From positions 1-8,504 of the forward strand of contig DJWL01000160.1 in assembly GCA_002441545.1 (NCBI GenBank): a DNA stretch of 8,504 nucleotides, given 5' to 3'. The translations under genes and the position numbers were made by a program. The first letter of the stretch is position 1; the number at the start of each line of letters is the position of its first letter. Positions 1-7,173 of the stretch are shown piece by piece. The notes beneath the pieces were generated by a model. It ran no database searches. It worked only from the letters and a program-made list of their open reading frames with translations, and was not told where the DNA came from. This DNA is from Flavobacteriaceae bacterium UBA6231. GTDB taxonomy: Bacteria > Bacteroidota > Bacteroidia > Flavobacteriales > Flavobacteriaceae.

Positions 1-392
1 ATAAGCCACTTAGGGTTTTTCTTAAATTTTGTGAAATCTAACTTATCTAAAATTCTAACAGTTCCATAGCCACCTCTAGCACATAAAATAGCACTAATAG
101 TTGGATCATCTAAAACTTTTTGATAATCTTCACATCGCTCTTCATCTGTACCAGCAAAGTGATTGTTTATATTAAAAACATTTTTACCAACAACAACATG
201 TAATCCCCAACTTTTTAATAGCTCTTTAGTAAGTTCTATTTTTTCATTTTTATTTCTTAAAGCACCTGAAGGAGCAACTATAGCAACGGTATCACCAGCT
301 TTTAAATAAGGAGGTTGTATCATTTTATTTTGAGAATATGTTTCTATTGAAATAATACACAAAAAAAGAAAAATTATTTTTTTTAAAATCAT
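1..392 (-). CDS. LD-carboxypeptidase (peptidase family S66), exported form, N-terminal part
   Basis: The reverse strand encodes 130 codons from an ATG at 392, and the frame stays open to the window edge, so the C-terminal part is missing. Family S66 (LdcA-like) enzymes remove the terminal D-alanine from murein tetrapeptides during peptidoglycan recycling. Visible support is the N-terminal motif LKAGDTVAIVAPSG (residues 30-43) and the signature CARGGYGTVRILDKLDF (104-120), followed by NPKWL, which in this family leads directly into the GxSD segment with the nucleophilic serine. That serine and the catalytic Glu/His lie outside the window. Residues 1-20 form a signal peptide (two Lys, a hydrophobic run, then TYS before Gln21), which suggests periplasmic location. 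An internal Met24 would give a cytoplasmic form, but the codons before it form a clean leader, so 392 is preferred. There is no lipobox. The gene is divergent from metG, with 130 bp between the two starts. The family is confident; substrate and location are inferred. Confidence 0.88.
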   Translation of the reverse strand, partial: MILKKIIFLFLCIISIETYSQNKMIQPPYLKAGDTVAIVAPSGALRNKNEKIELTKELLKSWGLHVVVGKNVFNINNHFAGTDEERCEDYQKVLDDPTISAILCARGGYGTVRILDKLDFTKFKKNPKWL

Positions 393-494
393 GATTTAAT
401 ATTTTTTGTTTCAACCTTATTTTTGGATAAAATTGACAGATTTTTTTGCTTGTTGTAAATGTACATTTTTTTTCTAAAAACCTCTCAAATTGCG

Positions 495-502
495 TACTTT
501 TG
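495..502 (+). promoter_or_regulatory. Putative -7 box of the metG promoter (TACTTTTG)
   Basis: TACTTTTG matches the Bacteroidota sigma-A -7 consensus TAnnTTTG exactly and ends 20 nt before the metG ATG, giving a short leader of roughly 10-15 nt. No TTG is found at the usual 17-23 nt upstream distance, so the -33 half is weak or absent. The box overlaps a possible TTG start codon at 490, which argues against translation starting there. Confidence 0.5.
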
Positions 503-522
503 TGCCTTCAAAATATATACCA

Positions 523-2583
523 ATGTCAAAAAGATATACCATCACTGCAGCATTACCTTATACTAATGGACCAATTCATATTGGTCATTTGGCCGGTGTT
601 TATGTTCCAGCCGATATTTACTCACGTTATTTGCGTTTAACAGGAAACGATGTGGCTTTTATTTGTGGAAGTGACGAACATGGCGTGCCTATTACCATTA
701 AGGCAAAAAACGAAGGGGTGTCTCCTCAAGATATTGTAGATAAATATAATGCCATTATCAAGCAGTCTTTTGAAGAGTTCGGAATTTCTTTTGATAATTA
801 TTCAAGGACTTCGGCAAAAATTCATCATGAAACAGCATCAGAATTCTTTAAAATTTTATATGATAAAGGGGAGTTTATTGAAGAAACTACCGAGCAGTTA
901 TTTGACGAAAAAGCCAATCAATTTCTGGCTGACAGATTTGTTACAGGAACGTGCCCAAAATGTGGAAATGAAGAAGCGTATGGCGATCAATGCGAAAAAT
1001 GTGGAACCAGTTTAAATGCAACCGATTTAATAAATCCAAAGTCAGCATTAACAGGAAATGTGCCTACATTAAAACAAACAAAACATTGGTTTTTACCACT
1101 TGATAAACACGAAGCCTTTTTAAGAGAATGGATTTTAGAAGGTCATAAAAATGATTGGAAACCCAATGTGTACGGACAAGTTAAATCATGGATTGATGAT
1201 GGTTTGCGTCCAAGAGCAGTAACTAGAGATTTAGATTGGGGAATTCCTGTGCCGGTAGAAGGTGCCGAAGGTAAAGTGCTTTACGTTTGGTTTGATGCTC
1301 CTATTGGTTATATATCGTCAACAAAAGAATGGGCAGCACGCGAAGGAAAAAATTGGGAACTTTATTGGAAAGATAAAGACACCAAACTTATTCACTTTAT
1401 TGGGAAAGATAATATTGTGTTTCACTGTATTATTTTCCCAGCGATGTTAAAAGCAGAAGGCTCTTATATTTTACCAGAAAACGTGCCAGCTAATGAGTTT
1501 CTAAATTTAGAAGGTAATAAACTTTCAACTTCAAAAAATTGGGCAGTTTGGTTGCCAGAATATTTACTTGATTTTCCAAATCAACAAGACGTATTACGTT
1601 ACACTTTAACAGCCAGTGCTCCAGAAGCCAAGGATAACGATTTTACTTGGAAAGATTTTCAAGCAAGAAACAATAATGAATTGGTAGCCATTTTTGGAAA
1701 CTTTATAAACCGTGTAATTGTTTTAACAAATAAATATTATAACGGAATTGTGCCAAAACCCAATGAATTCTCTCCAATAGATTTAGACACACTTGCTGAA
1801 GTAAAAGCATTTCCAAAGATTATTTCAAATTCTATTGAGCGCTACCGTTTTAGAGAAGCTCAACAAGAATTGATGAATTTAGCTAGATTAGGAAACAAGT
1901 ATTTAGCTGATGAAGAGCCATGGAAAGTTATAAAAGTTAATGAAGCCCGAGTACAAACCATCTTGTATGTTGCGTTACAGATTTCTAGCGCTTTAGCAAC
2001 ATTAAGCGAACCTTTTTTACCGTTTACTTCTAATAAATTAAAAAATATTCTGAATGTCACATCGAGCGCAGTCAAGATGTCTTGGAATGATATTTCAGTA
2101 AAAGAAATTTTACTTCCTTCAGGACACCAAATTACTGAAGCAGAATTGTTGTTTTCTAAAATTGAAGATGAAACGATTCAAAAGCAATTAGATAAATTAA
2201 TTGCTAGTAAAAAGGCAAATGAAGCTGCAAGCAAAACAGTAGAGCCACAAAAGGAAACTATAACTTTTGATGATTTTACCAAGCTTGATATTAGAGTTGG
2301 AACTATTTTGGAAGCTGAAAAAATGCCAAAAGCCAAAAAATTATTGGTGTTAAAAGTAGATACTGGCATTGATGTTAGAACCATAGTGTCTGGTATTGCC
2401 GAAAGTTTTACACCTGAAGAAGTAGTAGGTAAACGTGTTACTGTTTTAGTAAATTTGGCACCAAGAGAACTACGCGGTGTAGAAAGTCAGGGCATGATTT
2501 TAATGACTGAAAACCAAGAAGGCAAATTGGTGTTTGTAAATCCAGATGATGCTACTGTTGCTAACGGATTGCATATAAGCTAG
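523..2583 (+). CDS. metG: Methionine--tRNA ligase (MetRS) with C-terminal tRNA-binding domain
   Basis: A 686-residue cytoplasmic class Ia aminoacyl-tRNA synthetase that charges tRNA-Met with methionine using ATP. The ATP-binding HIGH motif is at 19-22 and the KMSKS-equivalent KLSTSK at 333-338. A four-cysteine zinc knuckle (C144, C147, C157, C160) marks the E. coli-like type. WFDAPIGY supports the catalytic core, and a helical anticodon-binding domain follows. Residues from about 582 to the end (FDDFTKLDIRVGTI onward) form the OB-fold tRNA-binding/dimerisation domain, giving a length close to the E. coli enzyme. The start is set at ATG 523 (MSKRYTITAALPYTNG), because the TTG at 490 in the same frame lies at the -7 promoter box and would add 11 residues with no family support. 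Residues 512-519 (VTSSAVKM) are encoded by a REP-like repeat and look like an insertion in the segment before the tRNA-binding domain. No riboswitch or T-box was seen in the short leader. Confidence 0.97.
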   Translation: MSKRYTITAALPYTNGPIHIGHLAGVYVPADIYSRYLRLTGNDVAFICGSDEHGVPITIKAKNEGVSPQDIVDKYNAIIKQSFEEFGISFDNYSRTSAKIHHETASEFFKILYDKGEFIEETTEQLFDEKANQFLADRFVTGTCPKCGNEEAYGDQCEKCGTSLNATDLINPKSALTGNVPTLKQTKHWFLPLDKHEAFLREWILEGHKNDWKPNVYGQVKSWIDDGLRPRAVTRDLDWGIPVPVEGAEGKVLYVWFDAPIGYISSTKEWAAREGKNWELYWKDKDTKLIHFIGKDNIVFHCIIFPAMLKAEGSYILPENVPANEFLNLEGNKLSTSKNWAVWLPEYLLDFPNQQDVLRYTLTASAPEAKDNDFTWKDFQARNNNELVAIFGNFINRVIVLTNKYYNGIVPKPNEFSPIDLDTLAEVKAFPKIISNSIERYRFREAQQELMNLARLGNKYLADEEPWKVIKVNEARVQTILYVALQISSALATLSEPFLPFTSNKLKNILNVTSSAVKMSWNDISVKEILLPSGHQITEAELLFSKIEDETIQKQLDKLIASKKANEAASKTVEPQKETITFDDFTKLDIRVGTILEAEKMPKAKKLLVLKVDTGIDVRTIVSGIAESFTPEEVVGKRVTVLVNLAPRELRGVESQGMILMTENQEGKLVFVNPDDATVANGLHIS
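2056..2081. repeat. REP-like interspersed repeat copy inside metG
   Basis: The stretch CACATCGAGCGCAGTCAAG plus GATGTC has short inverted ends (ACATC at 2059-2063, GATGT at 2076-2080). It resembles the GAGCGCAGTCGAGATGT / CGACTGCGCTC elements that I recall as scattered in many copies through Flavobacteriaceae genomes, usually between genes. Its composition is more GC-rich than the surrounding metG codons. It is read in frame as VTSSAVKM. This is the only copy seen in the window. The repeat family is assigned from memory, and the TCGA to TCAA change suggests a decaying copy. Confidence 0.5.
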
Positions 2584-2719
2584 ATGTGGATTTTATAAAA
2601 AATTAATGAATGATTTATTTCTTTTGGTTAAACTTTAAGATATTTCAGACATCTAATAGTTGAGCATATTCGTATATTTAGTAATGCTTAAAGCTTTTAA
2701 TCAAATAAATTAAAATTTT

Positions 2720-3190
2720 ATGAAACAACTTATAATTTTATTGTTTGCCATTAGTTTGGTATCATGTGGAACCTCAAAAACTGTTAGAGCCTCAAAAAAA
2801 GTCATAAAAGGAGAATGGACGCTAAATTCCATAACATATAGCGAAGCTGGAACTTACAATGTTACCTTGCTCAACGATGTGTCAAAAGAATGTTTTGAAG
2901 GTAGCACGTGGCAATTTATTCCAAACAACAATACCGGGGTTTACACAATTAATGGAACTCATTGCTCAATTGGAGCCCGAAAATTTGTGTTTACCATTCA
3001 AGAAGTGGATCCTCAAACAGGACTTTACGACTTTTTGTTAAAACCCACTGACGAGAAACATAAATCGGTTACCAATCAAGGGTTTAGATTAAGCTTAACA
3101 TCGTTGTCTGACACTGCAATGCAATGGCGACAAACACTATCAGTTGATGGAAAACCATTCACAATAACAATGAACTTTAATAAAATTTAA
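2720..3190 (+). CDS. Lipocalin-like outer-envelope lipoprotein
   Basis: A 156-residue protein beginning with a lipoprotein signal peptide: Lys2, a hydrophobic core, and the lipobox LVSC with the lipidated cysteine at 16. The mature part is mostly alternating beta-type sequence. It opens with KGEWTLNSI (30-38), which contains the G-x-W motif typical of the first strand of lipocalin-fold proteins, and proteins of this kind in flavobacteria are annotated as lipocalin family. C58 and C82 could form a disulfide in the periplasm. The stop is followed after 5 nt by the OmpA-like gene, so the two are almost certainly one operon and probably work at the outer membrane. No TAnnTTTG box is clear in the 136-bp gap upstream, and no terminator follows metG, so read-through from metG is possible. 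The ligand is unknown. Lipoprotein status is strong; the lipocalin fold is a family-level inference. Confidence 0.8.
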   Translation: MKQLIILLFAISLVSCGTSKTVRASKKVIKGEWTLNSITYSEAGTYNVTLLNDVSKECFEGSTWQFIPNNNTGVYTINGTHCSIGARKFVFTIQEVDPQTGLYDFLLKPTDEKHKSVTNQGFRLSLTSLSDTAMQWRQTLSVDGKPFTITMNFNKI

Positions 3191-3195
3191 AAACA

Positions 3196-3900
3196 ATGAA
3201 AACATTAATAAATAAAATAGGAATAGTTGTTTTAGTCTTAGTGCTAACAATAAGTTTAACAAACTGTAGTGCAGTTCAAAATGCAAATAATAAACAAAAA
3301 GGAGCGGTTATTGGAGCTACTGGTGGTGCTATTTTAGGAGCCATTATAGGAAACAATGTTGGTAAAGGTGGTAATGGTGAATTAGGAGCTGTTATTGGTG
3401 GTGTTGTGGGAGGTACTGCTGGTGTCCTTATTGGTAACAAAATGGACAAACAGGCTCAAAAAATTGAAGAAGAAATTCCAGGAGCACAAGTGGAACGTGT
3501 TGATGATGGTATTGTTGTGACTTTTGATGAAAGTAGCGGTGTGTATTTTGATACCGAAAAATACAACATCAACAGTGCGTCACAAACTACATTAAATAAA
3601 TTAATTGGTGTTTTTAAAGAATACCCAGACACTAATATTCTTGTTGTTGGCCATACAGATAGTCAAGGTGCAGAAGATTATAACATGACACTATCTAAAA
3701 ACAGAGCATATGCAGTAACCAATTATTTGTCGCAAAACGGTATTAGTCAAGGTCGTTTAACAACCAACTGGTTTGGTGAAACGCAACCGATGCATGATAA
3801 TTCTACAGCAGAAGGTCGTGCTAAAAACAGACGTGTGAACATAGCGATTTTGCCAAATGAGAAAATGATAGAAGACGCCAAAACACAGGCTGGGAATTAA
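3196..3900 (+). CDS. OmpA family lipoprotein with glycine-zipper segment
   Basis: A 234-residue peptidoglycan-associated lipoprotein. The signal peptide ends in the lipobox LTNC with the acylated cysteine at 24. Residues 36-80 are a Gly/Ala/Val/Ile-rich glycine zipper in two blocks (36-56 and 64-80), able to insert in or lie against a membrane. A charged linker follows, then an OmpA C-terminal domain from about 107 to 218: GVYFDTEKYNINS, GHTDSQGAEDYN (152-163) and NRAYAV, ending in AEGRAKNRRVNI. D155 and R170 are spaced as the Asp/Arg pair that binds the diaminopimelate of peptidoglycan in OmpA. The protein should tether the outer membrane to the cell wall. There is no N-terminal beta-barrel, so it is not a porin-type OmpA. 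It is second in an operon with the lipocalin-like gene (5-nt gap) and is followed by a strong terminator. Confidence 0.92.
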   Translation: MKTLINKIGIVVLVLVLTISLTNCSAVQNANNKQKGAVIGATGGAILGAIIGNNVGKGGNGELGAVIGGVVGGTAGVLIGNKMDKQAQKIEEEIPGAQVERVDDGIVVTFDESSGVYFDTEKYNINSASQTTLNKLIGVFKEYPDTNILVVGHTDSQGAEDYNMTLSKNRAYAVTNYLSQNGISQGRLTTNWFGETQPMHDNSTAEGRAKNRRVNIAILPNEKMIEDAKTQAGN

Positions 3901-3914
3901 AAAACAATTTAAAA

Positions 3915-3946
3915 TTTGTATAAATCTCGTTTTCAATGTTACTTTG
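3915..3946 (+). promoter_or_regulatory. Possible tex promoter overlapping the terminator
   Basis: TTTG at 3915-3918, a 21-nt spacer and TACTTTG at 3940-3946 resemble the Bacteroidota -33/-7 pair (TTTG or TTG, then TAnnTTTG). The -7 copy is one T short of consensus. It falls in the loop and right arm of the hairpin and would place transcription start near 3952. It is proposed because no other space for a tex promoter exists downstream of the terminator. The match is imperfect and could be chance in AT-rich DNA. Confidence 0.3.
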
Positions 3947-3965
3947 AAAACGAGATTTTTTTTTT
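3922..3965 (+). terminator. Intrinsic terminator after the OmpA-like gene
   Basis: A perfect 15-bp inverted repeat (3922-3936 with 3944-3958) with a 7-nt loop runs into an unbroken T-run ending at 3965. It starts 21 nt after the OmpA-like stop codon and is a textbook rho-independent terminator for the lipocalin-OmpA unit. Its T-run ends only 16 nt before the tex start codon. Confidence 0.9.
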
Positions 3966-3981
3966 GCAATAAACAATACTG

Positions 3982-6108
3982 ATGACACAATTAATTAACT
4001 TCATAAGCTCACATACCCAACTTCCAGAATCTTCAATAAAAAATACTGTTGAATTAATTAACGAAGACTGCACCATTCCATTCATTTCTCGTTACAGGAA
4101 AGAGCGAACTGGCAATTTAGATGAAGTTCAAATTGGTGACATTGTAAAATACAAAGAACAATACGAAGCTTTAGAAAAAAGAAAAACATCAATTTTAAAA
4201 GCCCTTGAAGAACAAGATGTTTTAACTTCAGAATTAAAACAAAAAATTGAAGCAACTGCAGATTTAATAACACTTGAAGATTTGTATTTGCCTTTTAAGA
4301 AAAGCAGAAAGACAAAAGCTGAAACAGCCAGAAAAAATGGACTAGAACCTTTGGCAAAAATCATCATGAGCCAAAATACAAATGACTTAGAATCTATAGC
4401 ATTTAAATACATAAAGGGAGAAGTTATTTCAATTGAAGACGCTTTAGAAGGCGCAAGACATATCATTGCAGAATGGATTAACGAACGGACAGATGTTAGA
4501 AATAATATTCGTTATCAACTGGAAAGGTTTGCCATTATTTCTACTAAGGTTATCAAAGGAAAAGCAGATGACGAGAACGCTCAAAAGTACCGAGATTATT
4601 TTGATTGGTCAGAGTCTTTAAGTAGAATTCCTTCTCACAGACTTTTGGCTATTTTAAGAGCAGAGCATGAGGGGTTTATTAAAATTAAAATTGAAATTGA
4701 TGATGAAAAGGCATTAAGTAAAATTGAAGAAAGAATTATCCGTTCTAAAAATGATTGCTCAGAACAAATTCAGTTGGCTATTCAGGATGCTTATAAACGT
4801 TTATTGTTACCATCATTATCAAATGAAGCGTTACAAATAGCAAAAGATAAAGCTGATGAAGCAGCAATACTAGTGTTTGCTAAAAACCTAAAACAACTGT
4901 TGCTGGGATCGCCTATTGGCGAAAAACGTGTGTTGGCCATAGACCCAGGGTTTAGAACAGGTTGTAAAGTAGTGTGTTTAGATGCGCAAGGACAATTAAA
5001 ATACAATGAAACCATTTATCCGCATCCTCCAAAAAGCGATGCTATTGGTGCCATGAAAAAAATCAGTTCGTTAGCTGATGCCTATAAAATTGAAGCCATA
5101 GCAATTGGAAATGGAACAGCTTCAAGAGAAACCGAAGCTTTAATACGAAAGATTCATTTTAAAAATGACATTCAGGTTTTTGTTGTAAGTGAGGCTGGAG
5201 CCAGTATTTATTCAGCATCAAAAATAGCTAGAGAAGAGTTTCCTAATTATGATGTAACTGTACGCGGATCAGTTTCAATTGGAAGACGTTTACAAGATCC
5301 GTTAGCAGAATTGGTTAAAATTGATGCTAAATCAATAGGAGTAGGACAATATCAACACGATGTAAATCAAACTAATCTTCAAAAATCTTTAGATGTAGTT
5401 GTTGAAAATTGCGTGAATGCTGTTGGGGTAAATATCAATACGGCTAGTAAATCATTGTTAAGTTATGTTTCTGGTATAGGACCAAAACTGGCTGAAAATA
5501 TTTTTGAATACAGAAAAGAGCATGGTGCTTTTTTATCACGTGAAGCGATAAAAAAAGTCCCTAGATTGGGAGATAAAGCTTTTGAACAAGGAGCTGCATT
5601 TTTAAGAATAAAAGAAGCTAAAAATCCGTTAGACGATTCATCCGTTCATCCAGAAAGTTATACTATTGTTGAAAATATGGCGAAAGATTTAGGTAAAACG
5701 GTTCAAGATTTAATAGGCAATTTAACATTGCTTCAAAAAATAGATTTAAAAAATTACTGCACAGCATCAGTTGGTTTACCAACGCTTCAAGATATTGTTA
5801 AGGAACTTGAAAAGCCAGGTTTAGATATTCGTGAGCAAGCTAAAGTGTTTACTTTCAATCAGAATATAAAAACCATTAATGATTTGAGAGAAGGACAATT
5901 ACTTCCTGGAATAGTCAATAACATTACCAATTTTGGTTGTTTTGTTGATATTGGCATTAAAGAAAGCGGATTGATTCATGTATCAAATTTAGCTGATGCT
6001 TTTGTAAGTGATGTGAATGAACATGTGAGTTTGCACCAACAAATCATTGTAAAAGTGCTGGAAGTGGATATTCCACGTAAGCGCATTCAATTAAAATTGT
6101 ATAAATAA
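3982..6108 (+). CDS. tex: Tex family RNA-binding transcription accessory protein
   Basis: A 708-residue cytoplasmic protein of the Tex/Spt6-like family, full length for the family. It has an N-terminal helical region (1 to about 310) with the conserved opening TIPFISRYRKERTG and the segment HRLLAILRAEHEGF. A YqgF/RNase H-like domain starts at VLAIDPGFRTG (317-327). Helix-hairpin-helix repeats begin at VNINTASKSLLSYVSGIG (483-500) and continue through REAIKKVPRLGDKAFEQGAAF. A C-terminal S1 domain covers about 637-706 (GIVNNITNFGCFVDIG, SGLIHVSNLAD). Tex proteins bind nucleic acid and affect transcription, but their exact biochemical role is not settled. The ATG at 3982 follows an in-line terminator by 16 nt, and no Shine-Dalgarno site is seen. 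The stop codon is 1 nt before the next hairpin, so the gene is probably a single-gene transcript. Confidence 0.95.
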   Translation: MTQLINFISSHTQLPESSIKNTVELINEDCTIPFISRYRKERTGNLDEVQIGDIVKYKEQYEALEKRKTSILKALEEQDVLTSELKQKIEATADLITLEDLYLPFKKSRKTKAETARKNGLEPLAKIIMSQNTNDLESIAFKYIKGEVISIEDALEGARHIIAEWINERTDVRNNIRYQLERFAIISTKVIKGKADDENAQKYRDYFDWSESLSRIPSHRLLAILRAEHEGFIKIKIEIDDEKALSKIEERIIRSKNDCSEQIQLAIQDAYKRLLLPSLSNEALQIAKDKADEAAILVFAKNLKQLLLGSPIGEKRVLAIDPGFRTGCKVVCLDAQGQLKYNETIYPHPPKSDAIGAMKKISSLADAYKIEAIAIGNGTASRETEALIRKIHFKNDIQVFVVSEAGASIYSASKIAREEFPNYDVTVRGSVSIGRRLQDPLAELVKIDAKSIGVGQYQHDVNQTNLQKSLDVVVENCVNAVGVNINTASKSLLSYVSGIGPKLAENIFEYRKEHGAFLSREAIKKVPRLGDKAFEQGAAFLRIKEAKNPLDDSSVHPESYTIVENMAKDLGKTVQDLIGNLTLLQKIDLKNYCTASVGLPTLQDIVKELEKPGLDIREQAKVFTFNQNIKTINDLREGQLLPGIVNNITNFGCFVDIGIKESGLIHVSNLADAFVSDVNEHVSLHQQIIVKVLEVDIPRKRIQLKLYK

Positions 6109-6109
6109 A

Positions 6110-6140
6110 AAAAATGCGAACTAAAGCAGTTCGCATTTTT
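6110..6140. terminator. Bidirectional terminator between tex and the converging 6159-6659 gene
   Basis: A perfect 13-bp inverted repeat (6110-6122 with 6128-6140) with a 5-nt loop contains the core TGCGAACT/AGTTCGCA. An A-run lies on its left and a T-run on its right, so it works as an intrinsic terminator in both directions. It begins 1 nt after the tex stop and lies 19 nt from the end of the converging minus-strand gene. Confidence 0.88.
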
Positions 6141-6158
6141 TATCAAAAACAACGTTTT

Positions 6159-6659
6159 CTACGATGCCGTTTTAAGTATTTGTTGTTCAGAGATTGCATC
6201 TGTAATTAGTTTATGCCATTTTTCAATACGTTGTAATTCAAAATCTTCGCTTAAATCCTTATCAACATCATAAAAATTAATAATGGTATTAGGTTTACCT
6301 GAAGATTTATACGACAATTCTAAACATAAATTTTTTAAGCCCGTTATCTTTTGTTTGTCATAATTGTAATTTTTAATAACAAAGCATTGTTTAATTTCGG
6401 CTAAATTAATATTGGTTACTATTGTTTTTTCCATTTCAAAATATATATTAGTTAAAATTTTATGGTCGTTGCTTATACCAATAAAATTTTTACGCCATAT
6501 TTCTTTAAGTCTATAAATAATGCCACTATCTTTTAATGCGGAATTAATAAGTTTTTTTGTACTGGCAGTGTTTCTTGTTCCATTTAAAACAAAATATAAA
6601 AAAGGAAGAAACAAGCTTACGATTAAAATTATTGAAAGAATTACTAGTGAAGTTTTCAT
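6159..6659 (-). CDS. Hypothetical membrane-anchored protein (166 aa)
   Basis: Not recognised with confidence. A single hydrophobic segment at about residues 4-26 follows a Lys at position 2 and precedes a polar, Lys-rich stretch, which fits an N-terminal membrane anchor with no obvious cleavage site. The soluble part has alternating strand-like segments (FIGISND, LTNIYF, IVTNINLAEIKQCFVIKN, LCLELSYKS, TIINFYDVD) and ends in an amphipathic helix (ELQRIEKWHKLITDAI). That order of strands then a C-terminal helix resembles a small PH-like or GRAM-like fold, but this is inference from pattern alone. No catalytic motif is visible. The start at 6659 is the first ATG giving a full membrane segment. 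The gene converges on tex and shares its terminator. No clear TAnnTTTG box was found upstream. Confidence 0.72.
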   Translation of the reverse strand: MKTSLVILSIILIVSLFLPFLYFVLNGTRNTASTKKLINSALKDSGIIYRLKEIWRKNFIGISNDHKILTNIYFEMEKTIVTNINLAEIKQCFVIKNYNYDKQKITGLKNLCLELSYKSSGKPNTIINFYDVDKDLSEDFELQRIEKWHKLITDAISEQQILKTAS

Positions 6660-6698
6660 CTTGTATTTTTTAAAATTATTATTTTATGAATTGTTTAA

Positions 6699-6732
6699 AA
6701 CCCCCAAGAATCATATGTTATGATTGAGGGTT
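6699..6732 (-). terminator. Probable terminator after the 6760-7104 gene
   Basis: Read on the minus strand, AACCCTCAA pairs with TTGGGGGTT (9 bp, one U-G), enclosing a further 5-bp stem (TCATA/TATGA) with a 3-nt loop and a 3-nt bulge, followed by a short T-rich tail. It starts 28 nt past the end of the minus-strand gene. The T-run is short, so efficiency is uncertain. Confidence 0.55.
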
Positions 6733-6759
6733 ATTTAAATTGATATAAAAAACAATAAA

Positions 6760-7104
6760 CTACAAGAAGGAATGAAACGGGTAGACTATTTTACTAATAG
6801 TTAAATTCAAATCTAAAAAATTGCAAGTTTTTAAATAATGAGAATTATTTTCAACAAGCACCTTGTTTAAAGGTTTAAAAGATTCGAAATAATTTACATG
6901 GTTTTGTTTTTTTAGTTTTTCAAAATTTGAGAATCCTTCAAAAAAATTATTAGTTGAGATTGCACAAGCATTAATTGAATGATCAATTTTAATGTTGTGT
7001 GGGTGGTTAACTGGTTTAAATGATAAGTTGCTTTCTGTTTTAAACAGAAATAATGAGAATAAACTTAACGTAATTGTTAAAAAAAAGCAGTTAATTTTTA
7101 GCAT
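6760..7104 (-). CDS. Hypothetical secreted small protein (114 aa)
   Basis: Not recognised. The N-terminus has Lys3 then a strongly hydrophobic run (about 6-21), consistent with a Sec signal peptide or a membrane anchor. There is no lipobox, and C6 lies inside the hydrophobic segment. The rest is rich in Asn, Phe, Lys and Ser with few acidic residues, contains C47 and C94 that could form a disulfide, and shows no known motif. The frame lies between two hairpin terminators on the same strand, supporting a separate small transcription unit. A TACATTTA sequence about 20 nt upstream of the ATG is one base from the TAnnTTTG box. In such AT-rich DNA a frame of this length could arise by chance, so its coding status rests on the signal-like N-terminus and the flanking terminators. 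Confidence 0.5.
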   Translation of the reverse strand: MLKINCFFLTITLSLFSLFLFKTESNLSFKPVNHPHNIKIDHSINACAISTNNFFEGFSNFEKLKKQNHVNYFESFKPLNKVLVENNSHYLKTCNFLDLNLTISKIVYPFHSFL

Positions 7105-7173
7105 TTAGCACTAAATTATAATATGTAAATGTATAATAAAGTTTGTTAAAAAATATATAATATTGAGTTTCAT

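Noticed and set aside
457..468. AAATGTACATTT palindrome upstream of metG as an operator
   Set aside because: A 12-nt palindrome of this AT-rich composition is expected by chance, and there is no second copy or matching regulator nearby.
490..525. In-frame TTG at 490 as an upstream start for metG
   Set aside because: It overlaps the -7 promoter box (495-502), so it would lie upstream of the transcript start, and the extra 11 residues do not belong to the MetRS family N-terminus. ATG 523 is preferred.
1860..2384. Minus-strand open frames inside metG (1860-2075, 2178-2384)
   Set aside because: They lie wholly opposite a confidently conserved gene, show no family motif or promoter, and are shadows of metG.
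2584..2719. Promoter or terminator between metG and the lipocalin-like gene
   Set aside because: TATATTTA at 2673-2680 is one base off the -7 consensus, with the nearest upstream TTG (2660-2662) only 10 nt away. No hairpin with a T-run was found, so nothing was annotated in this 136-bp gap.
4082..5015. Minus-strand open frames inside tex (4082-4273, 4128-4466, 4791-5015)
   Set aside because: They are antisense to conserved Tex domains and have low-complexity Leu/Phe/Ser composition typical of non-coding frames.
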